Below, one piece after another: positions 6,418 to 13,585 of a DNA stretch of 42,345 nt. The notes under the pieces were generated by a model. That model worked only from the letters and a program-made list of their open reading frames with translations. It made no database searches and was not told where the DNA came from. Made by a program: the position numbers and the translations under genes. Origin of the DNA: a virus; the IMG/VR virus record IMGVR_UViG_3300030085_000423, positions 1 to 42,345 of that record. The stretch is one strand, 5' to 3'. Each line of letters opens with the position of its first letter. The first letter of the stretch is position 1.

Positions 6418-8210
6418 TGTTATTTGTTAAAAGAAAACAGAAAGCTAGTGTAAAAGATTATCCCAATCTTGCACTTGGTACAGATAACAAGTTTATTCGT
6501 AGAGTACCAACACCTGCTGCTGTAAGAAAAACAGTTAAAACAAATGCTGTTCCAGTTGTACAAACACAGGAAAGATATTCATCTAGAGAAAAACTTATTG
6601 CTCTTGCGCAATCAAAGTTGTTCTCTGATAAGAAGTATATGAAATTGAGTGAGTTTGATTACTCAACCAGTGTACCTGTTGCAGAGAGAATAGTATCTAA
6701 CTTTGAAGCTGATACTTGGGTTAAGAAAGCTATGCGTAATAGAACTACTAGTTCAATTATAAGTAGTGATAAGTATTACAGCAGTGGTAATACATTACCA
6801 TATCCTACAGTTGCACAAGCTAAAAAGAATTTACAAGAGTTTGTTAGTATATTTTATAGAAAGAATACTAATGATAAAGATATATACAAATTCTTTATGC
6901 AGACACTAGCTAACTATGGTACTAACTATGCTTCAAGTTATTGGAGTTATTCTTTGTCAATAGCTGATGAACTTGGAGAATACACAGTAGGTAATGATGA
7001 GAACTTTGAGTTTATTGAAGCTAAGTTATTTGCTATGAAGCCAAATGATATTCATAAACTCTCACAAACTGAGTGGCAAGTTCTTATATACAAAGCTGTG
7101 ATGTTAGAGATGCCAGAGGCAACTCGTAATCAAGTATTTGAGGACACTAAATTCATTATTTTAAAATTGAATTCGTTAGCTCAAATAAAAAATAGTGCTT
7201 TGAGAGTTCTTGGTAGAAAAAGAAATAGAAAGATTTCTCCTAAGAATATTAAAGATACTATTAAAAGTTTGGATTATGACAGATACTTTGAACACGTTCA
7301 TTATATGTTGGATAGACACCAAAAGATGTACAAAGAAGTGTATCAAGGTACACCTACTAGCAATAACTTAGTTGAAGCAATAGAGGATATGAGTGAATTT
7401 GATGTAGATTACTACGGAAATATTCAACCTAAAGAAAAAGAAGATGATGATATATTAGATAACACAGCTTCAAATGTATTACCTGATTGGCTAACTGAGG
7501 ATTTGTCTAAGAATATATTAAATGAAGCAAATAAAAATTATAATTCTAATTTCAAAGTTAGACATTATGGTCAAGGTGTACACGGCAGAGGATTACTTCA
7601 TAAGTTTGTTCCTAACAGAAGGGATAAAGTTGTTGAGGAAAAACTACATAGGCAACTAAGTGATGCTGGTGTTAAGCCAAGAAATGTACACAGAATACTC
7701 ACTGATAGGAAAGTATTTGCTCGTAGAAAAAGAATAGCAGGTGGCTCTGTAATGATAGATTGTAGTGGCTCAATGTCTTGGTCAGTAGAACAACTGAGAG
7801 AGATATGTAGAATACTACCAGCTTCTATGATTGCTGGATACACTGGTTATTCTAGTAGTGTAAGACAAGATGGTGTTTTGTATCACGGAGATATTCGTGT
7901 TATTGCAGATAAAGGTAAGTATGATGACAAAGCACTTATTGAACTTAATAAGCACGGAAACAACAACATTGACTTAGATGCTATTAAATGGCTTGCAGAA
8001 CAAGAAGAGCCTAGAATATGGGTTACTGATTTACAAGTTGTTGGTACTTATGATATGAGCCACAAAAAAGAGTGTGCTGCAGCAGAGAACTTAAACAATG
8101 AGGGCAGGGCTGAGATATCGCGCTTTATGAAAAAGCACAATATCATACCTATTGAAAAGTTTGAGTATGTTAAAGAGTTTGCAACTCAATACGCTAACTT
8201 TATAGGTTAA
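6417..8210 (+). CDS. VWA-domain partner of the AAA+ ATPase (CobT-like layout)
   Basis: A 597-residue protein with a large helical N-terminal region (about 1-430) and a C-terminal von Willebrand A domain. The metal-binding MIDAS motif DCSGS is at residues 448-452, and a later VTDLQ near 537 supplies the second conserved Asp. This is the architecture of CobT-type and other MoxR-associated VWA proteins that pair with AAA+ rings. The gene is translationally coupled to the ATPase. A hairpin and a strong terminator follow, so it ends the operon. Phage versions are known from metagenomes, but the target in infection is unknown. Confidence 0.85.
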   Translation: MLFVKRKQKASVKDYPNLALGTDNKFIRRVPTPAAVRKTVKTNAVPVVQTQERYSSREKLIALAQSKLFSDKKYMKLSEFDYSTSVPVAERIVSNFEADTWVKKAMRNRTTSSIISSDKYYSSGNTLPYPTVAQAKKNLQEFVSIFYRKNTNDKDIYKFFMQTLANYGTNYASSYWSYSLSIADELGEYTVGNDENFEFIEAKLFAMKPNDIHKLSQTEWQVLIYKAVMLEMPEATRNQVFEDTKFIILKLNSLAQIKNSALRVLGRKRNRKISPKNIKDTIKSLDYDRYFEHVHYMLDRHQKMYKEVYQGTPTSNNLVEAIEDMSEFDVDYYGNIQPKEKEDDDILDNTASNVLPDWLTEDLSKNILNEANKNYNSNFKVRHYGQGVHGRGLLHKFVPNRRDKVVEEKLHRQLSDAGVKPRNVHRILTDRKVFARRKRIAGGSVMIDCSGSMSWSVEQLREICRILPASMIAGYTGYSSSVRQDGVLYHGDIRVIADKGKYDDKALIELNKHGNNNIDLDAIKWLAEQEEPRIWVTDLQVVGTYDMSHKKECAAAENLNNEGRAEISRFMKKHNIIPIEKFEYVKEFATQYANFIG

Positions 8211-8225
8211 TGTACATTAATCTAT

Positions 8226-8259
8226 AGACAAGCTAGGTTGCTCTCTCTTAGCTATGTCT
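8226..8259 (+). other. Stem-loop before terminator
   Basis: AGACA-AGCTA (8226-8235) pairs with TAGCT-A-TGTCT (8249-8259), a 10-bp stem with one bulged base, lying two bases before the intrinsic terminator. It may protect the 3' end of the operon message. Confidence 0.5.
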
Positions 8260-8261
8260 TA

Positions 8262-8298
8262 AATAAGGCGCAGGATAATACCTGCGCCTTATTTTTTT
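8262..8298 (+). terminator. Strong intrinsic terminator of the AAA/VWA operon
   Basis: A perfect 13-bp GC-rich stem, AATAAGGCGCAGG (8262-8274) with its complement at 8281-8293, six-base loop and a T-tract at 8292-8298. The best terminator in the window. It separates the AAA/VWA operon from the next promoter. Confidence 0.93.
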
Positions 8299-8307
8299 AT
8301 CTTTACT

Positions 8308-8354
8308 TATGCATATGCATAGATAATTTTTTTATTTTTATGTGTGCATATGCA
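8308..8354 (+). promoter_or_regulatory. Pair of palindromic operators
   Basis: A perfect 14-bp palindrome TATGCATATGCATA (8308-8321) and a related 10-bp palindrome TGCATATGCA (8345-8354) have centres 35 bases apart. The second overlaps the predicted -35 of the following promoter. The shared core TGCATATGCA suggests binding of one dimeric regulator, possibly the small HTH-like protein encoded just downstream. Confidence 0.55.
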
Positions 8355-8371
8355 AATGCTTATGGTATGAT
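8343..8371 (+). promoter_or_regulatory. Extended -10 promoter giving leaderless mRNA
   Basis: TGG-TATGAT: an extended -10 with hexamer at 8366-8371. Exactly six bases later comes the ATG at 8378, so transcription would begin on the A of the start codon. No ribosome site is present. The -35 is poor, as is usual with extended -10 promoters. Confidence 0.65.
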
Positions 8372-8377
8372 TATCGT

Positions 8378-8653
8378 ATGATAGATAACACAAAGAAAAA
8401 TGTAGATGACTTACTTGCTAAGGCAACTACACATACAGTAGGTGGAGTAACCAACTGGTATTTAAGACTACCAGAAGATGCAAAACCTTTTATAGATGAA
8501 CTATCCAATAGGGTTGCTAATGAAGGCGCTAAGGCAAATGCTAGAGTTATAAGCGAAATACTCTCTAACGAATTTGACTTTGAAGTTTCTTATAGCAGAG
8601 TAAGACATTGGCTAGTTAAGTTAGAGAAACAATATGCCGAAAAAAAATCATAA
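8378..8653 (+). CDS. Small HTH-like protein, leaderless gene
   Basis: A 91-residue protein beginning MIDNTKKNVDDLLAKATTH. A run of alternating hydrophobic and charged residues followed by VSYSRVRHWLVKLE near residues 70-83 resembles a recognition helix, so DNA binding is plausible. The start at 8378 is chosen over the in-frame ATG at 8342 because it lies six bases after an extended -10 and has no SD: a leaderless message. Palindromic operators upstream make autoregulation plausible. The end overlaps the next gene by 20 bases. Confidence 0.65.
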   Translation: MIDNTKKNVDDLLAKATTHTVGGVTNWYLRLPEDAKPFIDELSNRVANEGAKANARVISEILSNEFDFEVSYSRVRHWLVKLEKQYAEKKS

Positions 8654-9698
8654 CAAAGAGTTAGCAGGGCTAATTGCTGAAGCTGAAAGCGATAAGTTAA
8701 AAGAGTTAAAGCGCACTAATGAAAGATTATTAAAGCAGATTGACAAACTTAAAGACAAGAAAGCAGATATGATACAGGCAGTTTATCAAGGTGCTAGAGA
8801 TGGTATGTCTACTCTAACACTTCCTAAGATAACAAAACCTAATCTAAAGAAAACCCATAAAGACAAAGAGATATGCGTACCTTTGCTCTCTGATATCCAA
8901 CTCGCCAAGAGAACCACGGACTATGGCACTGAAGTTGCAGAGAAGAGAGTTATTGAATATGCACACCGTATTGTCAAACTTACTCACATACAAAGACAAT
9001 CACACAATGTAGATAAATGTGTGGTACTTGCTTTGGGAGACATTGTAGAAGGAGAACTTATATTTCCAGGGCAGGCACATTTAATTGATAGTTCTTTGTA
9101 TAGACAAGTTACAGTAGATGGACCAAGAATAATGCACACTTTCTTTAGTATATTGTTAGAAGCATTTGATGAAGTAGAATGTGTGTGGGTTATTGGTAAT
9201 CACGGAGCATTAGGTGGTAGGTCTAGGCGTGATTATAACCCTGAAACAAATGCAGATAGAATGCTTGGTAAAATTTTACAAACTATGTTTGCTGGAGAAA
9301 AACGAATCAAGTTTACTATTCCTGAAGGTGTCGATAAACATTGGTATGCAGTTGCTAACTTAGGTAGAAAAGCAAAGTTCCTATGTTTTCACGGAGATAA
9401 TATTCGTGGAAGTATGGGCTTACCATTTTATGGATACAATAAAAAAATACTTGGGTGGAAAGCATTAGCTTCACAAGGGCTAATGGAGGACTTCACCCAC
9501 GCAGTATGTGGTCATTATCACACACCAACATCACTATACATTAATGATGTTCGTGTATGGGTTAATGGCTCTACTGAAAGTTATAACAGTTACGCACAAG
9601 AACAACTTGCAAGTATGGGTAGACCATCACAATATTGTTTGTTTGTGAAACCCAACAAAGGAGTTACAGCTGAGTATCTTGTTAACCTAGAGGAGTAA
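8634..9698 (+). CDS. Calcineurin-like metallophosphoesterase
   Basis: A 354-residue protein. A basic coiled N-terminus (1-45) is followed by the binuclear metal-site motifs of the calcineurin/Mre11 fold in order: SDIQ (about 88), GDIVEGE (about 138), GNHG (about 186), HGDN (about 260) and GHYH (about 293). The first motif has Gln where the classic DxH has His; I recall a similar D-x-Q form in actinophage relatives. Likely a phosphodiesterase or nuclease acting on nucleic acid. It is co-transcribed with the ERF-like ssDNA protein, which suggests recombination or replication. Substrate not determinable here. Confidence 0.88.
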   Translation: MPKKNHNKELAGLIAEAESDKLKELKRTNERLLKQIDKLKDKKADMIQAVYQGARDGMSTLTLPKITKPNLKKTHKDKEICVPLLSDIQLAKRTTDYGTEVAEKRVIEYAHRIVKLTHIQRQSHNVDKCVVLALGDIVEGELIFPGQAHLIDSSLYRQVTVDGPRIMHTFFSILLEAFDEVECVWVIGNHGALGGRSRRDYNPETNADRMLGKILQTMFAGEKRIKFTIPEGVDKHWYAVANLGRKAKFLCFHGDNIRGSMGLPFYGYNKKILGWKALASQGLMEDFTHAVCGHYHTPTSLYINDVRVWVNGSTESYNSYAQEQLASMGRPSQYCLFVKPNKGVTAEYLVNLEE

Positions 9699-9699
9699 T

Positions 9700-9822
9700 A
9701 TGTCTCACATATGTTATAGTTGTGGCAAAAAACTATACGTTAAGTTAGGCGACTTGATGTGTGTTAATGTCACTTGCAGACTATATAATGTAAAACAATA
9801 TGTAAAAGAACAAGCAACGTAA
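9700..9822 (+). CDS. Mini zinc-knuckle protein, 40 aa
   Basis: A 40-residue frame starting MSHICYSCGKKLYVK, with CYSC (5-8) and C21 plus C26 completing a possible four-cysteine zinc site. SD GAGGAG lies inside the end of the preceding gene. It sits between the metallophosphoesterase and the ERF-like protein. Small size keeps confidence moderate; the Cys pattern resembles the other mini zinc proteins in this window. Confidence 0.6.
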   Translation: MSHICYSCGKKLYVKLGDLMCVNVTCRLYNVKQYVKEQAT

Positions 9823-9840
9823 TAAATATAAAGGAGAATG

Positions 9841-10608
9841 ATGGCGAAGTTTAATTTAGACAGTTATGAAACTGTAGAAGATAGGCTCAAAAAGTTTTGG
9901 GCAGACAATCCTAATGGAAGGATTGAGACAAATGTAGTACACATTACTGATGATGGTACTTGTGTAACTATAAAAGCAGAAATATTTACAGATACAAAAG
10001 TGGCTCTACCTGTATCAACAGGAATAGCACAGGAAACAAAAGGGCAAGGTGGCTTTGCCAATGCTGATGCTTGGATGGAGAACTGTGAGACTTCCGCAAT
10101 AGGTCGTGGATTGGCTAACTGGAAGTACCAAGGTTCTGATAAAGCAAGACCAAGTAAAGAAGAGATGAGTAAGGTTTCATCTTCGTCATCAGTACCAGCC
10201 AAGGAGAGTAAACCAGTAGAAGTTGTTAAAGAGTCAGGAGCTTCTTCTACTGGCTCTCCTATTAAACAAATAGCTGAAGCAGGATATGGTGATGTTAAAT
10301 TTGACAAGCACCCAGGCGGTGAACCTGCAATAAACGAAAAGGGTTTGCTGTGTATTTGTGGTTCTTTTGTTAAATGGTATAAAGATAGTGAGAAAACAAA
10401 GCCAACAAGTCCAGACTTTAGGTGTACAGCTATGGGTAAATGTACTGCTGGAGATACTGTAGATGGTAAAGTGTTTGCTAAGTCTTGGTGGATGGACAAC
10501 AAAGCCACACCAAATAGTTGGAAAGACTTTGCAGCAGTTTCAAATGGTATGACAATACCTGAACCTAAATCACTAGATGATATTAAACCAGGAGATGCAC
10601 CCTTCTAA
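9841..10608 (+). CDS. ERF-like ssDNA-binding or annealing protein
   Basis: A 255-residue protein. The N-terminal about 105 residues carry the signature TGIAQE...ENCETSAIGRGLAN, typical of a family common in actinophages and reminiscent of ERF/Sak-type annealing proteins. A Ser/Lys/Glu linker follows, then a C-terminal module with CICG and two further cysteines (possible zinc site), ending DDIKPGDAPF, like the acidic tip of bacterial SSB. The ATG at 9841 is chosen over 9838 because of better spacing from AAGGAG. It probably handles single-stranded DNA in recombination-dependent replication. The exact family name was not verified. Confidence 0.75.
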   Translation: MAKFNLDSYETVEDRLKKFWADNPNGRIETNVVHITDDGTCVTIKAEIFTDTKVALPVSTGIAQETKGQGGFANADAWMENCETSAIGRGLANWKYQGSDKARPSKEEMSKVSSSSSVPAKESKPVEVVKESGASSTGSPIKQIAEAGYGDVKFDKHPGGEPAINEKGLLCICGSFVKWYKDSEKTKPTSPDFRCTAMGKCTAGDTVDGKVFAKSWWMDNKATPNSWKDFAAVSNGMTIPEPKSLDDIKPGDAPF

Positions 10609-10623
10609 TTAAAAGTAAGCAAG

Positions 10624-10656
10624 AGCCGAGGTAGAAAGGATAACACCCTCGGCTTT
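10624..10656. terminator. Stem-loop between convergent operons
   Basis: AGCCGAGG (10624-10631) pairs perfectly with CCTCGGCT (10647-10654); the loop is 15 bases. It lies between the plus-block end (10608) and the minus-block end (10665), so it probably stops transcription from both sides. T-runs are short on both strands. Confidence 0.65.
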
Positions 10657-10664
10657 GCTATAAA

Positions 10665-10946
10665 TTATTTAGTAATTTGTTTTTTAGCGTATGTTTTAAT
10701 AACAGCTAAAGCAGCACCACCACCAGCTAATGCAGCTAACTGAAGTGTTTCAGCTTCTACACCAACTAATGGAGCAACTGTTAAAGCACCAATAAACGCT
10801 TCAACGAATGTCCAAGCGGTACGCTCTAACATATCTTTTAAGTCGTCACTCATTTTGTACTCCCACGATTCGGACCAAGGTGTCCACCTCACATCCTTCT
10901 TGAATGTACCGTCTTGGTTTCTTGCTCTTTTTGATTTCTCAAACAT
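10665..10946 (-). CDS. Holin, r1t-like
   Basis: A 93-residue protein with a basic N-terminus, then RTAWTFVEAFIGALTVAPLVG and a second hydrophobic, Ala/Gly-rich helix, ending in lysines. Size, two membrane helices and the RTaxTFxxA signature match the r1t-type holin family, which forms membrane lesions at the end of infection. It is the last gene of the minus-strand lysis cassette and overlaps the DUF5675-like gene by TAATG. About 30 residues before the first helix are longer than usual for the family. Confidence 0.8.
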   Translation of the reverse strand: MFEKSKRARNQDGTFKKDVRWTPWSESWEYKMSDDLKDMLERTAWTFVEAFIGALTVAPLVGVEAETLQLAALAGGGAALAVIKTYAKKQITK

Positions 10947-11500
10947 TATCTTATAATCCTTCCTTTAAGCATAGCTTGTAATTTTATAATATTTCCGTTT
11001 ATTTCTTGTAATTTTTCATCAACATCAGTAACTTCAGGAGTTTCTAATTGTATTTTGCTGTATTCAATAGTTACTTTATTACCAATCAACAGTTGCTTTG
11101 CTACTTTACTGTATAGCTTTTTGTATGCATTAACACTTGAACCTACCATACCATTAAAGTTTACATCTAAATCTTGTTGAGTATCACCAACAATTAAACA
11201 ACCTGATGTATGTTCATCAGTGTTGCCTGTATGAATTAAGATATACTCAAAGCCTGGTACGTCTTGTAGCCACAGCATACCATAGTGTTCTGCACCATAT
11301 CTTTTCTTGTATCTTGTATGAAATCCACCAACAGTTCTAAACTTTATATCGTATGTTCCTTCAGGTATGCAGGTTTCGTGCATAACTTTTACTGCTTGAT
11401 ACTGGTCCTCTAGTGTATAACACTCAAATAAACCATCAATAAACAACAATCCATTGGTGGCATCTCTACCTAGTTGTGTTCTTATAACTTGTAATTTCAT
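10946..11500 (-). CDS. DUF5675-like putative lysis enzyme
   Basis: A 184-residue protein. The first about 140 residues match the DUF5675 pattern: LEDQ, IPEGTYDIKF, then ILIHTGNTDEHTSGCLIVG. The His...Ser-Gly-Cys arrangement resembles the catalytic HxG...SxGC segment of YkuD-type L,D-transpeptidases, so a peptidoglycan role is plausible. The C-terminal 40 residues are helical. Position next to the holin supports endolysin function. No separate amidase or muramidase endolysin is seen in this cassette. Confidence 0.7.
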   Translation of the reverse strand: MKLQVIRTQLGRDATNGLLFIDGLFECYTLEDQYQAVKVMHETCIPEGTYDIKFRTVGGFHTRYKKRYGAEHYGMLWLQDVPGFEYILIHTGNTDEHTSGCLIVGDTQQDLDVNFNGMVGSSVNAYKKLYSKVAKQLLIGNKVTIEYSKIQLETPEVTDVDEKLQEINGNIIKLQAMLKGRIIR

Positions 11501-11615
11501 TGTATTCCTTACTTTGTTTCCTTACTAAGTATACAGTTATAGGACTTATAAAACTATTCACAATGGCAACTAATATCAGGATACTTGCAATTGCATATCT
11601 TAATAAAGCTGCCAT
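11466..11615 (-). CDS. Small membrane protein in lysis cassette, 49 aa
   Basis: Starts MAALLRYAIASILILVAIV: one strongly hydrophobic helix of about 23 residues followed by a short basic/polar tail. It overlaps the DUF5675-like start by 35 bases in another frame. There is no clear SD, so confidence is limited; an alternative ATG lies one codon upstream. It could be a second holin, antiholin or spanin-like protein. Confidence 0.5.
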   Translation of the reverse strand: MAALLRYAIASILILVAIVNSFISPITVYLVRKQSKEYNEITSYKNTTR

Positions 11616-11630
11616 CATCTTTTATTATTA

Positions 11631-11669
11631 TCACTTGCCACCGCAACAACCATTACCACAACAGTCCAC
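11631..11669 (-). CDS. Putative 12-residue Cys/Gly microprotein
   Basis: A GTG directly after the stop of the upstream gene (TAA-GTG) is preceded by GGAGG seven bases away. It reads VDCCGNGCCGGK (formyl-Met at the first codon) and stops. Four cysteines and five glycines in twelve residues suggest a metal- or redox-active tag-like peptide. The strong SD is otherwise unexplained, but a chance event cannot be excluded. Confidence 0.35.
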   Translation of the reverse strand: MDCCGNGCCGGK

Positions 11670-11885
11670 TTACACACCTCCTAGCTTAATAAGTATCTCT
11701 GTTATAGCGTTGTTAAGTTCTTGTTCTCTTACAGCTAAATCAAGTAAACTTTGTTTAACTGTGTCTATCTGCACATTAAGTACAGATACATCTTGTTGTA
11801 AATCATTTACTGTTTTAAATAACCACCCCACCAATGCAGCTAATCCACCTTGCAGTACTTGACTTAGATTAACTTGTGTTTTCAT
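11670..11885 (-). CDS. Membrane-anchored coiled-coil protein, 71 aa
   Basis: A 71-residue protein with an N-terminal hydrophobic stretch (GGLAALVGWLF, about residues 13-23) and then a long heptad-like helix (about 24-65). This layout resembles XhlA-type or other lysis-accessory proteins. Its ATG overlaps the stop of the upstream small membrane gene (ATGA), so it is translationally coupled. It probably assists the holin; the exact family is not established. Confidence 0.65.
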   Translation of the reverse strand: MKTQVNLSQVLQGGLAALVGWLFKTVNDLQQDVSVLNVQIDTVKQSLLDLAVREQELNNAITEILIKLGGV

Positions 11886-11995
11886 TTATCCCATTCCCAT
11901 TCAGTGTTTGAATGATTATTATTACTTAATTTTTTAAGAATTACAACTATTTCTTTTATAAAATATCCTAATATAAACCCAATAATGTAATCCAT
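11882..11995 (-). CDS. Small membrane protein, first gene of lysis cassette
   Basis: A 37-residue frame beginning MDYIIGFILGYFIKEIV, one membrane helix followed by a polar tail ending EWEWDK. It has no SD, but lies exactly six bases after a TACAAT -10 with CTGACA 17 bases further up, so it is a leaderless gene. Its stop overlaps the next ATG (ATGA). Likely a holin-associated or regulatory peptide. Confidence 0.65.
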   Translation of the reverse strand: MDYIIGFILGYFIKEIVVILKKLSNNNHSNTEWEWDK

Positions 11996-12030
11996 ATTTG
12001 GATTGTAGCATTAAGGTTTTGGGTTGTCAG
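11996..12030 (-). promoter_or_regulatory. Promoter of the lysis cassette
   Basis: On the minus strand CTGACA (12030-12025), a 17-base spacer, TACAAT (12007-12002), six bases, then the ATG at 11995. The two hexamers each differ from consensus by one base and the spacing is ideal. The message would be leaderless. It lets lysis genes be expressed separately from the tail genes upstream. Confidence 0.7.
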
Positions 12031-12295
12031 CTTTAACCTGTGCTATGTGGTCTTTCCAGGTAGTAGTTCCATTAACATTATCCCAATACTGCATATCTAA
12101 TTGGTCTGCTATAGATTGGTAAGAATTTTTTCTAGCTTCTTGTACTTCTATCTCTGCAATTTTATTTGTAATATCACTATCGCTTGGCTCTGTTTCGTTA
12201 CCCTCAAAATAAACTACAGACAAATCAGGTTTAACTTGAAACTGTGTACCACCAAGTTGTGATATTGCTAATGCTTTTATGTTTACTGCGTCCAT
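12011..12295 (-). CDS. XkdW-like tail-fibre-associated protein (copy 1)
   Basis: A 94-residue protein; its C-terminal half carries SYQSIADQLDMQYWDN..TTWKDHIAQVKADNPKP, the pattern of the XkdW/phage tail-associated family found beside fibre genes. A paralogue lies at 13586-13879. It probably acts as a chaperone or small structural part of the fibre complex. The N-terminal half resembles the QF-V-PDLSVVYFEG region of such proteins. Confidence 0.65.
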   Translation of the reverse strand: MDAVNIKALAISQLGGTQFQVKPDLSVVYFEGNETEPSDSDITNKIAEIEVQEARKNSYQSIADQLDMQYWDNVNGTTTWKDHIAQVKADNPKP

Positions 12296-12296
12296 T

Positions 12297-12833
12297 TTAT
12301 CCTGCTATCTCTATTAAATGAATACTTGATGGGCTTTCTCCAGAAGTTGAAAATTGATTGGCTCTTACTAATCCACCATTGTCAGTTGTACTAGCTTTAA
12401 TCTGTGTTTTATAAGCTAATGCAGAAGTTGAATTTGGACTATCTAAATACATTATATTAACTGGACCTATGAGTACTGGTGCAGGTCTACCTTGTGCAAA
12501 CCACTCCCCAATTTCTGTGCTATCTCTCATTATATTTATATATCCATATATTTCTAAACTACTATCTCTATACACACTTGAATTTTGTTGAACCACAACT
12601 AATATTTTACTTGAAGTTGAACTAGGTGTAATACTTGCAGTAAGTCCTGTATCTGTAAAAGATGTTGAAGCTATTGAACCTGTATCAGTATTTGTAGTTC
12701 CTGTTACAACTTGAAGCACAGGCTTACTCATAACAGAACCTGATGTTACATCTTTTATTTTAAGACCATCAATAGTTACACCATTACCAGCATCTCTTTC
12801 TTCTACTGTATTAACTTTAATAATTGAACTCAT
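12297..12833 (-). CDS. Putative tail fibre tip protein A
   Basis: A 178-residue beta-rich protein beginning MSSIIKVNTVEERDAGNGVT. The N-terminal about 30 residues (VNT-E---GNGVTIDG--IKD) are shared with the 207-aa protein at 13883-14506, a virion-attachment type module seen on marine phage fibres; the rest differs and looks like a receptor-contact domain. One-base-spaced with the XkdW-like gene downstream. Confidence 0.6.
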   Translation of the reverse strand: MSSIIKVNTVEERDAGNGVTIDGLKIKDVTSGSVMSKPVLQVVTGTTNTDTGSIASTSFTDTGLTASITPSSTSSKILVVVQQNSSVYRDSSLEIYGYINIMRDSTEIGEWFAQGRPAPVLIGPVNIMYLDSPNSTSALAYKTQIKASTTDNGGLVRANQFSTSGESPSSIHLIEIAG

Positions 12834-12836
12834 AAT

Positions 12837-13037
12837 CTATCCTATACCTATATTTTCTTCACTAGATAATTTATTAGCCCAAGCATCTTTAATTTCTTGT
12901 GTCCAATGTTCACTAGCTAAATCTTGTATTTCTTGACTTTCTTCAGATACATCCATATCAGGTGTATAGACAGCTTTGTGTCCACTTTCATCTGTTGTAT
13001 TTATATGCTTATATTCTGATAAAATTTCGTAAATCAT
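12837..13037 (-). CDS. Hypothetical protein between fibre genes, 66 aa
   Basis: A 66-residue acidic protein starting MIYEILSEYKHINTTDESG. The start at 13037 overlaps the previous stop (TAATG) with GGAG upstream; a longer frame starting seven codons earlier is not supported. Tryptophan-containing helices at the C-terminus. Its place between fibre genes suggests a fibre chaperone or accessory part. No family recognised. Confidence 0.6.
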   Translation of the reverse strand: MIYEILSEYKHINTTDESGHKAVYTPDMDVSEESQEIQDLASEHWTQEIKDAWANKLSSEENIGIG

Positions 13038-13585
13038 TATGCTCCTACAAAATCCCAATGCAAATGTAAATTACCTGCACTACCTGTATTTGTGCAATAT
13101 AAAAATCCAGAGCCACCATTACTCATATCTAATCCTTTAGTAGAAATTTTTGTAGCACTACCACCACAAGCTACTAAAAGTTGTGGGTCATCTAAGATAG
13201 AGGTGTTATATCTTGCACCCAAGCTATAACCATCTACACCTGCAACAGTTCTATTAGTAGAAGCTGTAGTGGCAGGTAATGAAACTGAATTGACTATAAA
13301 ATCAGCAGACAAACCCATAGTTGACCTACTTATACTTGGTATAGAACATCTATACCATTTACCAATTTTAAAATAATTACCTGTGAGTGTTGTGGTACTC
13401 CAACTAGATGTTTCAGTAAGGGTTGTACTATATTCAATAGTTGCAGTCCAAGTTCCTGTTTCAGGAATACCTACAGTTCCTGTAAGATTAGGAATAGTAA
13501 TTGTCTTGTCTGAACCTAACGAACCACCATTAGTTAATATGGTATAGTTACCACTTCCATCATCTATTTTTATACTACCTGGCAT
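13037..13585 (-). CDS. Putative tail fibre tip protein B
   Basis: A 182-residue protein starting MPGSIKIDDGSGNYTILTNG, rich in Thr, Ser, Gly and Asn, with alternating beta-strand pattern. Features such as ITIPNLTGTVG recall distal fibre or receptor-binding domains. SD AGGAG. It is located in the variable fibre cluster next to an XkdW-like gene. Ligand unknown. Confidence 0.6.
   Translation of the reverse strand: MPGSIKIDDGSGNYTILTNGGSLGSDKTITIPNLTGTVGIPETGTWTATIEYSTTLTETSSWSTTTLTGNYFKIGKWYRCSIPSISRSTMGLSADFIVNSVSLPATTASTNRTVAGVDGYSLGARYNTSILDDPQLLVACGGSATKISTKGLDMSNGGSGFLYCTNTGSAGNLHLHWDFVGA

Noticed and set aside
8721-8960. Gln in place of His in the first metallophosphoesterase motif as a sign of inactivation
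   Set aside because: I recall D-x-Q in actinophage relatives, and all other metal motifs are intact.
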